Of a stretch of 5,153 bases of DNA, positions 1 through 5,108 are shown one piece after another. Source of the DNA: CAZISM01 sp964541895 (GTDB lineage: Bacteria > Zhuqueibacterota > Zhuqueibacteria > Residuimicrobiales > Residuimicrobiaceae). A program made the translations under genes and the position numbers. Below the pieces are notes generated by a model. The model was not told where the DNA came from and did not search any database. It saw nothing but the letters and a program-made list of their open reading frames with translations. Location: NCBI GenBank assembly GCA_964541895.1, contig CAZISM010000239.1, positions 1-5,153 on the forward strand, written 5' to 3'. How positions within the stretch are numbered: position 1 is the stretch's first letter; each line of letters opens with the position of its first letter.

Positions 1-18
1 CTCGGGCCAATGCCCGAG
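1..18. repeat. 7-bp inverted repeat (hairpin) at the window edge
   Basis: CTCGGGC (1-7) and GCCCGAG (12-18) are perfectly complementary around a CAAT loop. The stem may extend beyond the left edge of the window. No T-run follows, so it is not a textbook intrinsic terminator. It may end the transcript of a gene lying to the left, or belong to the structured leader described for the next repeats. Confidence 0.6.
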
Positions 19-27
19 CCATGGTTC

Positions 28-52
28 CGCCCGGGGAAAAATTCCCCGGGCG
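28..52. repeat. 11-bp perfect GC-rich hairpin upstream of the phosphodiesterase promoter
   Basis: CGCCCGGGGAA (28-38) and TTCCCCGGGCG (42-52) form a perfect 11-bp stem with an AAA loop. No T-tract follows on the plus strand. It lies upstream of the predicted promoter, so it is more likely a terminator-like structure for an upstream gene than part of the phosphodiesterase mRNA. A small adjoining hairpin, CGATC (51-55) with GATCG (59-63) and a TGT loop, shares bases 51-52 and cannot form fully at the same time. Confidence 0.65.
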
Positions 53-78
53 ATCTGTGATCGATTCCCGCAAAGCTG

Positions 79-107
79 TTGAAAATTTCAATTTTCTTTC
101 GTATATA
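79..107 (+). promoter_or_regulatory. sigma70-like promoter for the PHP phosphodiesterase
   Basis: The -35 hexamer TTGAAA (79-84, 5 of 6 to consensus) is followed by a 17-nt spacer and the -10 hexamer TATATA (102-107, 4 of 6). Transcription would start near 113-115, leaving a leader of about 40 nt before the ATG at 156. The spacer holds the inverted repeat GAAAATT (81-87) / AATTTTC (90-96), which overlaps the -35 box and could be an operator. The promoter is inferred from motif match only. Confidence 0.5.
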
Positions 108-142
108 GTGCAATAAACGTGTCAGGTTTAACCATCCAGGCG

Positions 143-148
143 AAGGAG
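143..148 (+). promoter_or_regulatory. ribosome binding site of the PHP phosphodiesterase
   Basis: AAGGAG ends 7 nt before the ATG at 156. This fixes that ATG as the start, immediately ahead of a recognisable signal peptide. Confidence 0.8.
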
Positions 149-155
149 TATATAC

Positions 156-1262
156 ATGAATCGTTATGCATTTATTCTGTTACTTCTAATGGGGATTGGC
201 CTTGTTTTGCCGGCTCAGGATATCAACAACACGCCGGTGCCGGAACTCATTCGGCCCATGTATCGAACCGATATTCGTGTGCCATCCATTATGGGCTTTA
301 CGACCCTGAAATGCGATTTTCACATGCACACCGTTTATTCCGACGGCATCGTCTGGCCGCAGATCCGCGTTCAGGAAGCCTGGTTGAACGGTTTGGATGT
401 GCTGGCCATCACCGACCATATCCGCAAGGACGGCAGCAAAGAGCGCTTGCCCGGTGACAACAACCAGCCGTTCGAGATGGCGGTCAACCGCGCCCGCGAG
501 CTGGATATGGTGCTCATCAAAGCCGGCGAACTGACCAAGAAAATGCCGCCCGGCCATTTGAATGCGCTCTTTTTAAAAGATGTTGAAGTCCTTAACAACG
601 ACGACCCCTATGCGGCCCTGGAAGCGGCGGCCAGGCAGGGGGCGTTCATTCAGTGGAACCACCCGGGCTGGAAATCCCAGCAACCGGACACCACCCGATG
701 GTGGCCGGAACATCAGATGATCTATGACAAGGGCTGGATGCACGGCATCGAGGTGTTCAACTATACCGAATGGTATCCGATCGCGCTGGACTGGTGTTTG
801 GATAAAAATCTCACCGTTCTCGCCGATACCGATCTGCACGGTGTCACCAGCCTGCAATACGATCTGGACAAGTGGCCCCGTCCCATGACGCTGGTGTTCA
901 GCAAAGAGCGCAGTGAAGAGGGTGTGCGGGAGGCTCTGTTCGGCCATCGCACGGTAGCCTGGTTCGGCAACAACCTGGCCGGCAGGGCGGAATATGTGGA
1001 GGCGCTGTTCAGAGCCAGCGTGCAGATTTTGCCGGCTCATTACAGCAATGAAAAGGGCACGCGCTATCACCATCTGGTGAACAGCAGCGATCTGCCGTGG
1101 AAGATCAAAGATCTGTCCGGCGCCATGAAAGGGGAGATCTGGATACCAAAGCGGGGCAGCGCCGTAGTGGAGATTAAAAAAGATACAAAAGAGCTGTCTC
1201 TGCTGCTGACCAACACCTATATCCGCAGCAGCGAGCACCTAAAGGTGGGGTGGACGTTCTAG
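156..1262 (+). CDS. Exported PHP-domain phosphodiesterase, Sb-PDE family
   Basis: This 368-aa protein starts at an ATG with a good Shine-Dalgarno. Residues 1-21 form a signal peptide: Asn-Arg-Tyr, a hydrophobic run from about 5 to 18, then a likely cleavage site in LPAQ, so the enzyme should be periplasmic or secreted. A PHP metal-dependent hydrolase domain follows. Visible metal-ligand candidates are the HxH motif H56/H58, D63, H88 (ITDH), E125 (AGE), H169 (WNHPGW), E199 and the DxH motif D226/H228, so the full PHP set is present. The conserved blocks MPPGH, WNHPGW, HGIEV and the MTLVF region fit the Sb-PDE branch, named for a Sphingobium enzyme that cleaves phosphate diesters. The C-terminal 90 or so residues are probably a beta-rich domain and include a late LLLTN motif. 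The true substrate is unknown; a phosphodiester is inferred from the family. The gene looks monocistronic, since the next gene converges on it. Confidence 0.85.
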   Translation: MNRYAFILLLLMGIGLVLPAQDINNTPVPELIRPMYRTDIRVPSIMGFTTLKCDFHMHTVYSDGIVWPQIRVQEAWLNGLDVLAITDHIRKDGSKERLPGDNNQPFEMAVNRARELDMVLIKAGELTKKMPPGHLNALFLKDVEVLNNDDPYAALEAAARQGAFIQWNHPGWKSQQPDTTRWWPEHQMIYDKGWMHGIEVFNYTEWYPIALDWCLDKNLTVLADTDLHGVTSLQYDLDKWPRPMTLVFSKERSEEGVREALFGHRTVAWFGNNLAGRAEYVEALFRASVQILPAHYSNEKGTRYHHLVNSSDLPWKIKDLSGAMKGEIWIPKRGSAVVEIKKDTKELSLLLTNTYIRSSEHLKVGWTF

Positions 1263-1272
1263 TCTGGCCTGG

Positions 1273-1309
1273 ATAGATGTCGGACAACTGCAAGTTGTCC
1301 GACATCTAT
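1273..1309. terminator. Perfect 17-bp hairpin between convergent genes, possible bidirectional terminator
   Basis: ATAGATGTCGGACAACT (1273-1289) and its exact complement (1293-1309) flank a GCA loop. The structure begins 11 nt after the phosphodiesterase stop codon. Its position between convergent genes suits a bidirectional transcription stop. There is no T-tract on either side, so classical intrinsic termination is not shown. A mobile palindromic repeat is the main alternative. Confidence 0.5.
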
Positions 1310-1333
1310 AGTCAAAGACCAACAAATGGAATA

Positions 1334-1367
1334 CCCGGGTCGCCAAGGGCGCGACCCCCGGGGTTCT
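1334..1367. repeat. Stem-loop repeat unit A
   Basis: GGGTCGC (1337-1343) pairs with GCGACCC (1351-1357) around the 7-nt loop CAAGGGC. The stem can extend by CCC (1334-1336) with GGG (1360-1362) across a two-base bulge. The tail CCCGGGGTTCTGT is nearly identical to that of unit B, which starts 46 nt further on. Together with unit B it fills the intergenic space between the two convergent genes. Confidence 0.6.
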
Positions 1368-1384
1368 GTGGGAAGGCAACAGAC

Positions 1385-1416
1385 GCTGCAAAGAGCGCAG
1401 CTCCCGGGGTTCCTGT
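1385..1416. repeat. Stem-loop repeat unit B, abutting the DoxX gene stop codon
   Basis: GCTGC (1385-1389) pairs with GCAGC (1397-1401) around the 7-nt loop AAAGAGC. The tail CCCGGGGTTCCTGT matches unit A apart from one inserted C. Two stem positions differ from unit A, and both are compensated on the opposite arm. The unit reaches the stop codon of the minus-strand DoxX gene, so it would lie at the 3' end of that mRNA. Confidence 0.55.
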
Positions 1417-1856
1417 TATTGCCGAACTGTTTCTTTTCTCACCGTGTGCCAGTAAATCAATCCGGCTGACAGCAGAAATAACAGATCTTCGGCAAGCCGC
1501 TGCAGGCCGACCCGCGAAGCGTGTGCCTGCAGGGTAAAACAGCCGCACTCGATATCCAGGCCCCGCACCATGGCGGACAGAATAGCGATGATGAAGACAA
1601 CGTTCATGACCATCATCCACAACGCGGCCCCGCGCAGCCAGCGTCCGACCAGCAAGGCGATGGCGCTGAACAGTTCCAGCCAGGGCAATATCATGGCCAT
1701 GAGCCCCACCAGAATCCAGGGCAGCAGGCGGTAGTGGTCGATCTGTTCGGCGAACAGCTTTGGGTCCGCAATTTTGCCTGCAGCGGCGTAGAGAAACACC
1801 AGGGCCAACGCCCAGCGCAGAATTACGGCGATCGCCGATTCCAGTTTTTTATTCAT
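1416..1856 (-). CDS. DoxX/MauE-like four-helix membrane protein with a Cys-Gly-Cys motif
   Basis: This is a 146-aa integral membrane protein. About four transmembrane helices are visible, near residues 8-26, 48-70, 76-97 and 121-139. The G27-K28 after helix 1 (AAAGKIADP) and the conserved P58-W59-x-E61 in helix 2 are typical of the DoxX/MauE superfamily. C104-G-C106 follows helix 3 and is the signature of MauE-like members, which are linked to disulfide or quinone redox chemistry. I chose the ATG at 1856 because GGAG lies just upstream and because it overlaps the stop of the preceding rhodanese gene (ATGAATAA, 8-nt overlap). A start six codons earlier at 1874 is possible. The pairing with a rhodanese suggests a role in sulfur or thiol transfer at the membrane; that role is inferred. 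Family assignment is fairly safe, but the exact reaction is unknown. Confidence 0.8.
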   Translation of the reverse strand: MNKKLESAIAVILRWALALVFLYAAAGKIADPKLFAEQIDHYRLLPWILVGLMAMILPWLELFSAIALLVGRWLRGAALWMMVMNVVFIIAILSAMVRGLDIECGCFTLQAHASRVGLQRLAEDLLFLLSAGLIYWHTVRKETVRQ

Positions 1857-2382
1857 TCGGTTCTCCGCTTTCAAGCCTGCCTTTATGGTTTTGCCAATCG
1901 TTCAATCCGGCGTCGTATACAGCCACAAGCTCGAACCGGTTTTGCAGCAGAAGGTTTGCCAGCAGGTGCGAAAGGTCGCAGGGCGGGCCTTCGCAGTACG
2001 TCACCAGCCAGCGATCGTGCGGCAAGGCGTGGATTTTTTCCATATATTGGCCCACTTGCTCGAAAGGCATGGAGCGGGCGCCCTGCAGATGGCCGGACGA
2101 AAATTCCTCGCGAGAACGGGCGTCCAGCAAGACCACCGCGTTTCGTTTCATCAATTCCGATAAGGCGGCGAAGGAGATGATTCTGGGCTGTGAAGGGGCC
2201 GTGCCTGGCGGAGTCAAAGCCACTGCCGGCAATTCCCGAACAAATACAGAATCCTGGACCGTCAGTTTCAGGGGCCGGCTGAAGGACAGACTGACGGCAT
2301 GGGGATGAAAGGGATGGACGATCAATCCGGTCAGCGCCGCGGCGCTGACCAGAAAGAGCGCTTCCCTGAGGCTCTGGTTCAT
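1849..2382 (-). CDS. Membrane-anchored rhodanese-like sulfurtransferase
   Basis: This 177-aa protein has one N-terminal hydrophobic segment (about 8-22), which is either an anchor or an uncleaved signal. A linker of about 45 residues follows, then a single rhodanese domain from about 68 to 170. Domain landmarks are the D87-A-R89 strand end, E93-F94, the G97-H-L-Q-G-A102 motif, and the active-site loop starting at C130 in YCEGPPCD. C130 is the expected persulfide-carrying cysteine, and C135 in the same loop could form a disulfide or relay sulfur. The Asp-Trp near 162-163 matches the usual domain end. The active domain should face the periplasm if the anchor has the normal orientation. AAGGA lies about 6 nt before the ATG at 2382. 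It is the first gene of an operon with the DoxX-like gene, with which it overlaps by 8 nt. The sulfur donor and acceptor are not shown. Confidence 0.85.
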   Translation of the reverse strand: MNQSLREALFLVSAAALTGLIVHPFHPHAVSLSFSRPLKLTVQDSVFVRELPAVALTPPGTAPSQPRIISFAALSELMKRNAVVLLDARSREEFSSGHLQGARSMPFEQVGQYMEKIHALPHDRWLVTYCEGPPCDLSHLLANLLLQNRFELVAVYDAGLNDWQNHKGRLESGEPNE

Positions 2383-2441
2383 GCTGTTCCTTTAATTCCG
2401 AATCGCAGGTTCAGTTCATTGTTTCATAAAGTAAAATATTT

Positions 2442-2470
2442 TTGGCAAATTAGCAATTTTTAGTTACATT
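2442..2470 (+). promoter_or_regulatory. sigma70-like promoter for the AAE transporter
   Basis: The -35 hexamer TTGGCA (2442-2447, 5 of 6) is followed by a 17-nt spacer and the -10 hexamer TACATT (2465-2470, 4 of 6). The predicted transcript start near 2477 gives a leader of about 88 nt before the ATG at 2565. The spacer holds the inverted repeat AAATT (2447-2451) / AATTT (2455-2459). The call rests on motif match only. Confidence 0.5.
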
Positions 2471-2506
2471 TTCATATTAGCCGGTTGTGCGATCTTTGCT
2501 TGTCAG

Positions 2507-2528
2507 GCCGCCGCGCCGGTGTGGCGGC
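2507..2528 (+). repeat. GC-rich hairpin in the transporter mRNA leader
   Basis: GCCGCC (2507-2512) and GGCGGC (2523-2528) form a 6-bp stem with a 10-nt loop. If the promoter at 2442-2470 is correct, the hairpin lies in the 5' leader, ending about 36 nt before the start codon. No T-run follows. It could affect translation or mRNA stability, but nothing identifies it as a known riboswitch. Confidence 0.45.
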
Positions 2529-2564
2529 TCCAATCGCTCAAATTGGTATGGATCGGATCTGGAC

Positions 2565-4160
2565 ATGATGACGTTATTATCCAATGGCTATTTTCTTTTT
2601 TCCCTGATCATCGCGCTGGGCCTGGTAGTCGGCCAGATAAAAATCCGCGGCATTTCGCTGGACGCCTCGGCCGTGATTTTTATCGCCATCCTGTTCGGCC
2701 ATCTGGGGTATCAGGCCCCGGCGGAGGTGCAGACGTTCGGACTGTTGCTGTTTATTTTCACCATCGGCATCCAGGCCGGACCGGGCTTTTTCGACTCGTT
2801 TCGCAAAAAAGAGTTTTCTCTGTTCATCACGCCGCTGATCATTGTCTCCCTGGCTGCGCTGTTCACCGCCGTGCTGGCGCTGCTCTTCAAGCTGGATATG
2901 GCGCTGGCGTGCGGTCTGTTTACCGGTGCGCTTACCAGCACGCCCGGTCTGGCCGCTGCGGTGGAAGCGACCAGATCGCCGTTGACTTCGCTGGGGTATG
3001 GCGTGGCGTATCCCATGGCGGTCATCGGCGTCATCCTTTTTGTGCGGATTCTGCCCCGTCTGGTTCGCGTGGATCTGGCGCAGGCCCGCGCTCAGTATCA
3101 GACCGGTCTGAAGCAGGCGTATCCGGAAATAATCAACAGAAATTTCATGGTGGTCAACATCAATGTGGACGGTAAATCCATCGCCGATTTGAATCTCCGC
3201 CGCATGACCAACGCCACCCTTTCCCGCGTGTTGCACGAAGGCAAGGCGGTAACGCCGACGCCGCAGACCCGTCTGCACATCGGCGATCTCGTCAAGGCGG
3301 TAGGCACCGCAGCGGCCCTGGAGAACGTGCGTCTGCTCATCGGCCGCCCGACGGAAAAAGCGATCCCGTTGAGCCAGGGGTATGATGTGCAATGGATTCT
3401 GGTCACAAACAAAAAAGTGATCAACAAATCGCTGGCTGAACTGAATCTGCTGGCCAATTTCAATGCGACGGTAACGCGCATCCGCCGCAGCGAGGTGGAT
3501 ATCACGCCGCAGCCGCACAGCGTGCTGCGGTTCGGCGATAAATTGATGGTGGCAGCCGATCTCGACAACATGGAGCAGGTCGCGGTACTGCTGGGCAACA
3601 ATGTGAAAAAGCTGTCCGAAACCGATTTTCTGCCGATTTTTGTCGGCATCACCGCCGGCATTCTTTTGGGCGGCTGGCACATTCCGTTGCCAAGCGGAAT
3701 GAATTTTCAATTGGGATTGACCGGTGGTGTTTTAACCACGGCGTTGCTCCTGAGCCGCATCGGCAAAACCGGTCCGATCATCTGGAGCCTGTCCGGCACC
3801 GGCAACCAGGTCCTGCGCCAGTTGGGTTTATTGCTTTTTCTCGCCTGTGTGGGCACAGAAGCCGGTCACCATCTGGATCAGGTTCTCACGGCTGAGGGTT
3901 TGACCATGGCGGCGATCGGTATTATTATTACCCTGCTGCCCATGGTGCTGGCCACCTGGATCGCCCTGCGCTGGGTAAAATTGAACATTCTCAGTTTCCT
4001 CGGCGCCTTGACCGGCGGCATGACCAGCACGCCCGGACTAGCAGCCATCGACTCCATGACCGATTGCGCCGCGCCGCATGTCGCGTATGCCACTGTGTAT
4101 CCGCTGGCGCTGGTTTTTAAAATTCTCTGTGTTCGACTTTTAGTTCTAATTCTCGGTTGA
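2565..4160 (+). CDS. AAE-family transporter (AspT/YidE/YbjL type) with two RCK_C domains
   Basis: From the ATG at 2565 this is a 531-aa polytopic inner-membrane protein. An N-terminal membrane half (about 1-165) and a C-terminal half (about 352-531) flank two soluble RCK_C (TrkA-C) regulatory domains at about 187-263 and 275-346. The two halves are an internal duplication. TSTPGL occurs at 124-129 and again at 487-492, each in a Gly-rich hairpin and each followed by an AY-x-YP-like segment; GIQAG in half one matches GTEAG in half two. This is the layout of the aspartate:alanine exchanger family, and the length fits E. coli YidE and YbjL. Most members have no known substrate, so the substrate (an amino acid or another anion) is unassigned. 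The reading frame is open back to a GTG at 2487, but that adds an Arg-rich 26-residue leader, sits almost on the predicted transcript start and has no ribosome site. The ATG at 2565 (or 2568) has a weak GGA and begins just before the first membrane segment. Confidence 0.85.
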   Translation: MMTLLSNGYFLFSLIIALGLVVGQIKIRGISLDASAVIFIAILFGHLGYQAPAEVQTFGLLLFIFTIGIQAGPGFFDSFRKKEFSLFITPLIIVSLAALFTAVLALLFKLDMALACGLFTGALTSTPGLAAAVEATRSPLTSLGYGVAYPMAVIGVILFVRILPRLVRVDLAQARAQYQTGLKQAYPEIINRNFMVVNINVDGKSIADLNLRRMTNATLSRVLHEGKAVTPTPQTRLHIGDLVKAVGTAAALENVRLLIGRPTEKAIPLSQGYDVQWILVTNKKVINKSLAELNLLANFNATVTRIRRSEVDITPQPHSVLRFGDKLMVAADLDNMEQVAVLLGNNVKKLSETDFLPIFVGITAGILLGGWHIPLPSGMNFQLGLTGGVLTTALLLSRIGKTGPIIWSLSGTGNQVLRQLGLLLFLACVGTEAGHHLDQVLTAEGLTMAAIGIIITLLPMVLATWIALRWVKLNILSFLGALTGGMTSTPGLAAIDSMTDCAAPHVAYATVYPLALVFKILCVRLLVLILG

Positions 4161-4180
4161 AATCTGTCCGGTTGCGCAAA

Positions 4181-4189
4181 AGGAGGAGG
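4181..4189 (+). promoter_or_regulatory. Strong Shine-Dalgarno with no start codon at the proper distance
   Basis: AGGAGGAGG lies 20 nt after the transporter stop. At the ideal spacing of 6 nt the in-frame codon of the following ORF is AGT (4196), not ATG, GTG or TTG. An in-frame TAA at 4193-4195 blocks any earlier start. The first accepted start codon in frame is the TTG at 4223, 33 nt away. Confidence 0.7.
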
Positions 4190-4222
4190 CGTTAAAGTTT
4201 AAAAAAGAGCTGCGTCCTGGCG

Positions 4223-4513
4223 TTGGCGGATTTGTTGTTCATCGCCTGCTCGCAGCTGACGCCCTATATATACAACGGCTGCAACCTGGACATGGATGGT
4301 TTTGTCACCACGTATCCCTGGCATATTCCGGATCTGATTATCTGGCTCAAAGAGTGCCGGATCACCATCCAGCAGATCGGCTGGAAGGACGGCTTGTACG
4401 AGCGGCAGGACGACTGGAGTTGTGCCACCTTTTGGTATGAACCGCTGCCCAGTGCCGGCTTGCCGGCTTTGCCGGGTGTGGCGGACCGAACCTTGAATAT
4501 CTGGCCCCAATAG
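4223..4513 (+). CDS. Small Cys-containing putative lipoprotein with a damaged or non-standard start
   Basis: The product is not recognised. Read from the TTG at 4223 it has 96 residues. The frame stays open back to 4196, and the upstream codons add LKKSCVLALA. Reading from 4196 gives a 105-residue protein with two lysines, a hydrophobic stretch and a lipobox-like LFIAC followed by Ser-Gln, which is a typical lipoprotein signal. An Asp inside the hydrophobic stretch is unusual. The TTG start would leave too short a signal with no positive charge, so the real N-terminus is probably near 4196, where the codon is AGT. The mature part has three further cysteines (in NGCNL, KECRI and WSCAT), many Trp/Tyr, and a Pro-rich C-terminus ending in NIWPQ. 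The 90-codon frame has no internal stop, which suggests a functional or recently inactivated gene. It lies 35 nt after the transporter stop and could share its transcript. It could be a pseudogene, a sequencing error or a non-AUG start. Confidence 0.5.
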   Translation: MADLLFIACSQLTPYIYNGCNLDMDGFVTTYPWHIPDLIIWLKECRITIQQIGWKDGLYERQDDWSCATFWYEPLPSAGLPALPGVADRTLNIWPQ

Positions 4514-4607
4514 GCCAAAAAAGAGCGGATGAGAGCTTTGATGTGAAATAAAATAGCAGAAAAATTGTTATATTGGGCGAATGAGCGAGGAATAATCAAC
4601 TCTTAAC
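4514..4607. other. AT-rich region upstream of the ferritin gene
   Basis: This 94-nt spacer probably holds the ferritin promoter. TATATT (4569-4574) is a fair -10 candidate, but no convincing -35 lies 16-18 nt upstream. No sequence resembling a Fur box palindrome was found, so iron control cannot be argued from the sequence. Confidence 0.35.
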
Positions 4608-4613
4608 AGGAGG
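4608..4613 (+). promoter_or_regulatory. ribosome binding site of the ferritin gene
   Basis: A consensus AGGAGG sits 6 nt before the ATG at 4620. This predicts efficient translation and fixes the start. Confidence 0.85.
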
Positions 4614-4619
4614 ATTGCC

Positions 4620-5108
4620 ATGTTGTCTAAAACGATGGAAAAAGCGCTGAACGAACAGATCAATAAAGAGATGTTTTCCAGCTACTTGTATCTGGCGATG
4701 TCCGCTTACCTGAGCACGCAGTACCTGGAGGGTTTTGCCAAATTTTTCAAAGTCCAGTCGCAGGAAGAGATGGGCCACGCCATGAAGTTGTTCGGTTACA
4801 TCAATGAACGCGGCGGCCAGGTCGTCCTGGATAAAATCGACAAACCGCAAACCAACTATAAGGACATTGAAGAGATTTTTACGCAGACGCTGGAGCATGA
4901 AAAATTTATCACCAAAAGCATCCACGAGCTGGTCGAACTGGCCATTCAAGAAAAAGATCATGCCAGCAAGAATTTCCTGGACTGGTATGTGAACGAACAG
5001 GTTGAGGAAGAGGCCAACATGGATAACTGGTTGGCCAAGATCAAGATGGTCGGCAACAAAGGCCAGGCCCTGATTATGCTGGATGTGCATGCCGGACAGC
5101 GTGGTTGA
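4620..5108 (+). CDS. ftnA: Non-heme bacterial ferritin, FtnA type
   Basis: This 162-aa protein is full length for bacterial ferritin (about 160-170 aa) and aligns by eye without gaps to E. coli FtnA numbering. The diiron ferroxidase ligands are all present: E17, E50 and H53 (in EEMGH), E94 (in EHE) and Q127, with the conserved Y24. Third iron site residues E49, E126 and E130 are also present. Family members oxidise ferrous iron with oxygen or peroxide and store it as a ferric mineral in a 24-subunit cytoplasmic shell. No heme-ligand methionine of the bacterioferritin type is evident, supporting FtnA rather than Bfr. The gene has its own strong ribosome site and a 106-nt gap from the previous ORF, so it is probably a separate transcript. 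Family assignment is secure; the gene symbol is by similarity. Confidence 0.93.
   Translation: MLSKTMEKALNEQINKEMFSSYLYLAMSAYLSTQYLEGFAKFFKVQSQEEMGHAMKLFGYINERGGQVVLDKIDKPQTNYKDIEEIFTQTLEHEKFITKSIHELVELAIQEKDHASKNFLDWYVNEQVEEEANMDNWLAKIKMVGNKGQALIMLDVHAGQRG

Larger units (their letters stand above)
2383..2564. other. Divergent intergenic region between the rhodanese operon and the transporter
   Basis: The left part (about 2390-2480) is clearly AT-rich against its surroundings, as expected for divergent promoters. A credible plus-strand promoter is listed separately. No equally good minus-strand promoter was found; TTGCTA with TACTTT at 17-nt spacing, read on the minus strand, is only a weak candidate. 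The right part becomes GC-rich and holds a hairpin at 2507-2528. Confidence 0.55.

Noticed and set aside
126..134. GGTTTAACC palindrome in the phosphodiesterase leader
   Set aside because: It is only 4 bp per arm with a 1-nt centre and is expected by chance.
573..1238. 221-codon open frame on the minus strand opposite the phosphodiesterase
   Set aside because: It is entirely inside the recognised PHP gene, has no motif and no ribosome site of note.
1521..2308. Plus-strand open frames opposite the rhodanese and DoxX genes
   Set aside because: Their translations are low-complexity and basic, while the minus-strand frames give clear conserved domains.
2577..3710. 377-codon open frame on the minus strand opposite the transporter
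   Set aside because: It mirrors the coding frame of a well-supported transporter, has a His/Arg/Gln-rich composition with no recognisable domain, and is best explained as a shadow of GC-biased codons.
4502..4517. TGGCC/GGCCA hairpin followed by an A-run at the end of the lipoprotein-like ORF
   Set aside because: The downstream run is A rather than T on the plus strand, and for the minus strand it lies on the wrong side, so it is not an intrinsic terminator.
4569..4574. TATATT as a ferritin promoter -10 box
   Set aside because: The hexamers 16-18 nt upstream are A/T-rich without a -35 match; TTGATG at 4538-4543 is about 25 nt away, too far.
4590..4607. Possible Fur box upstream of ferritin
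   Set aside because: The AATAATCA stretch has no matching palindromic half, so the resemblance is not significant.
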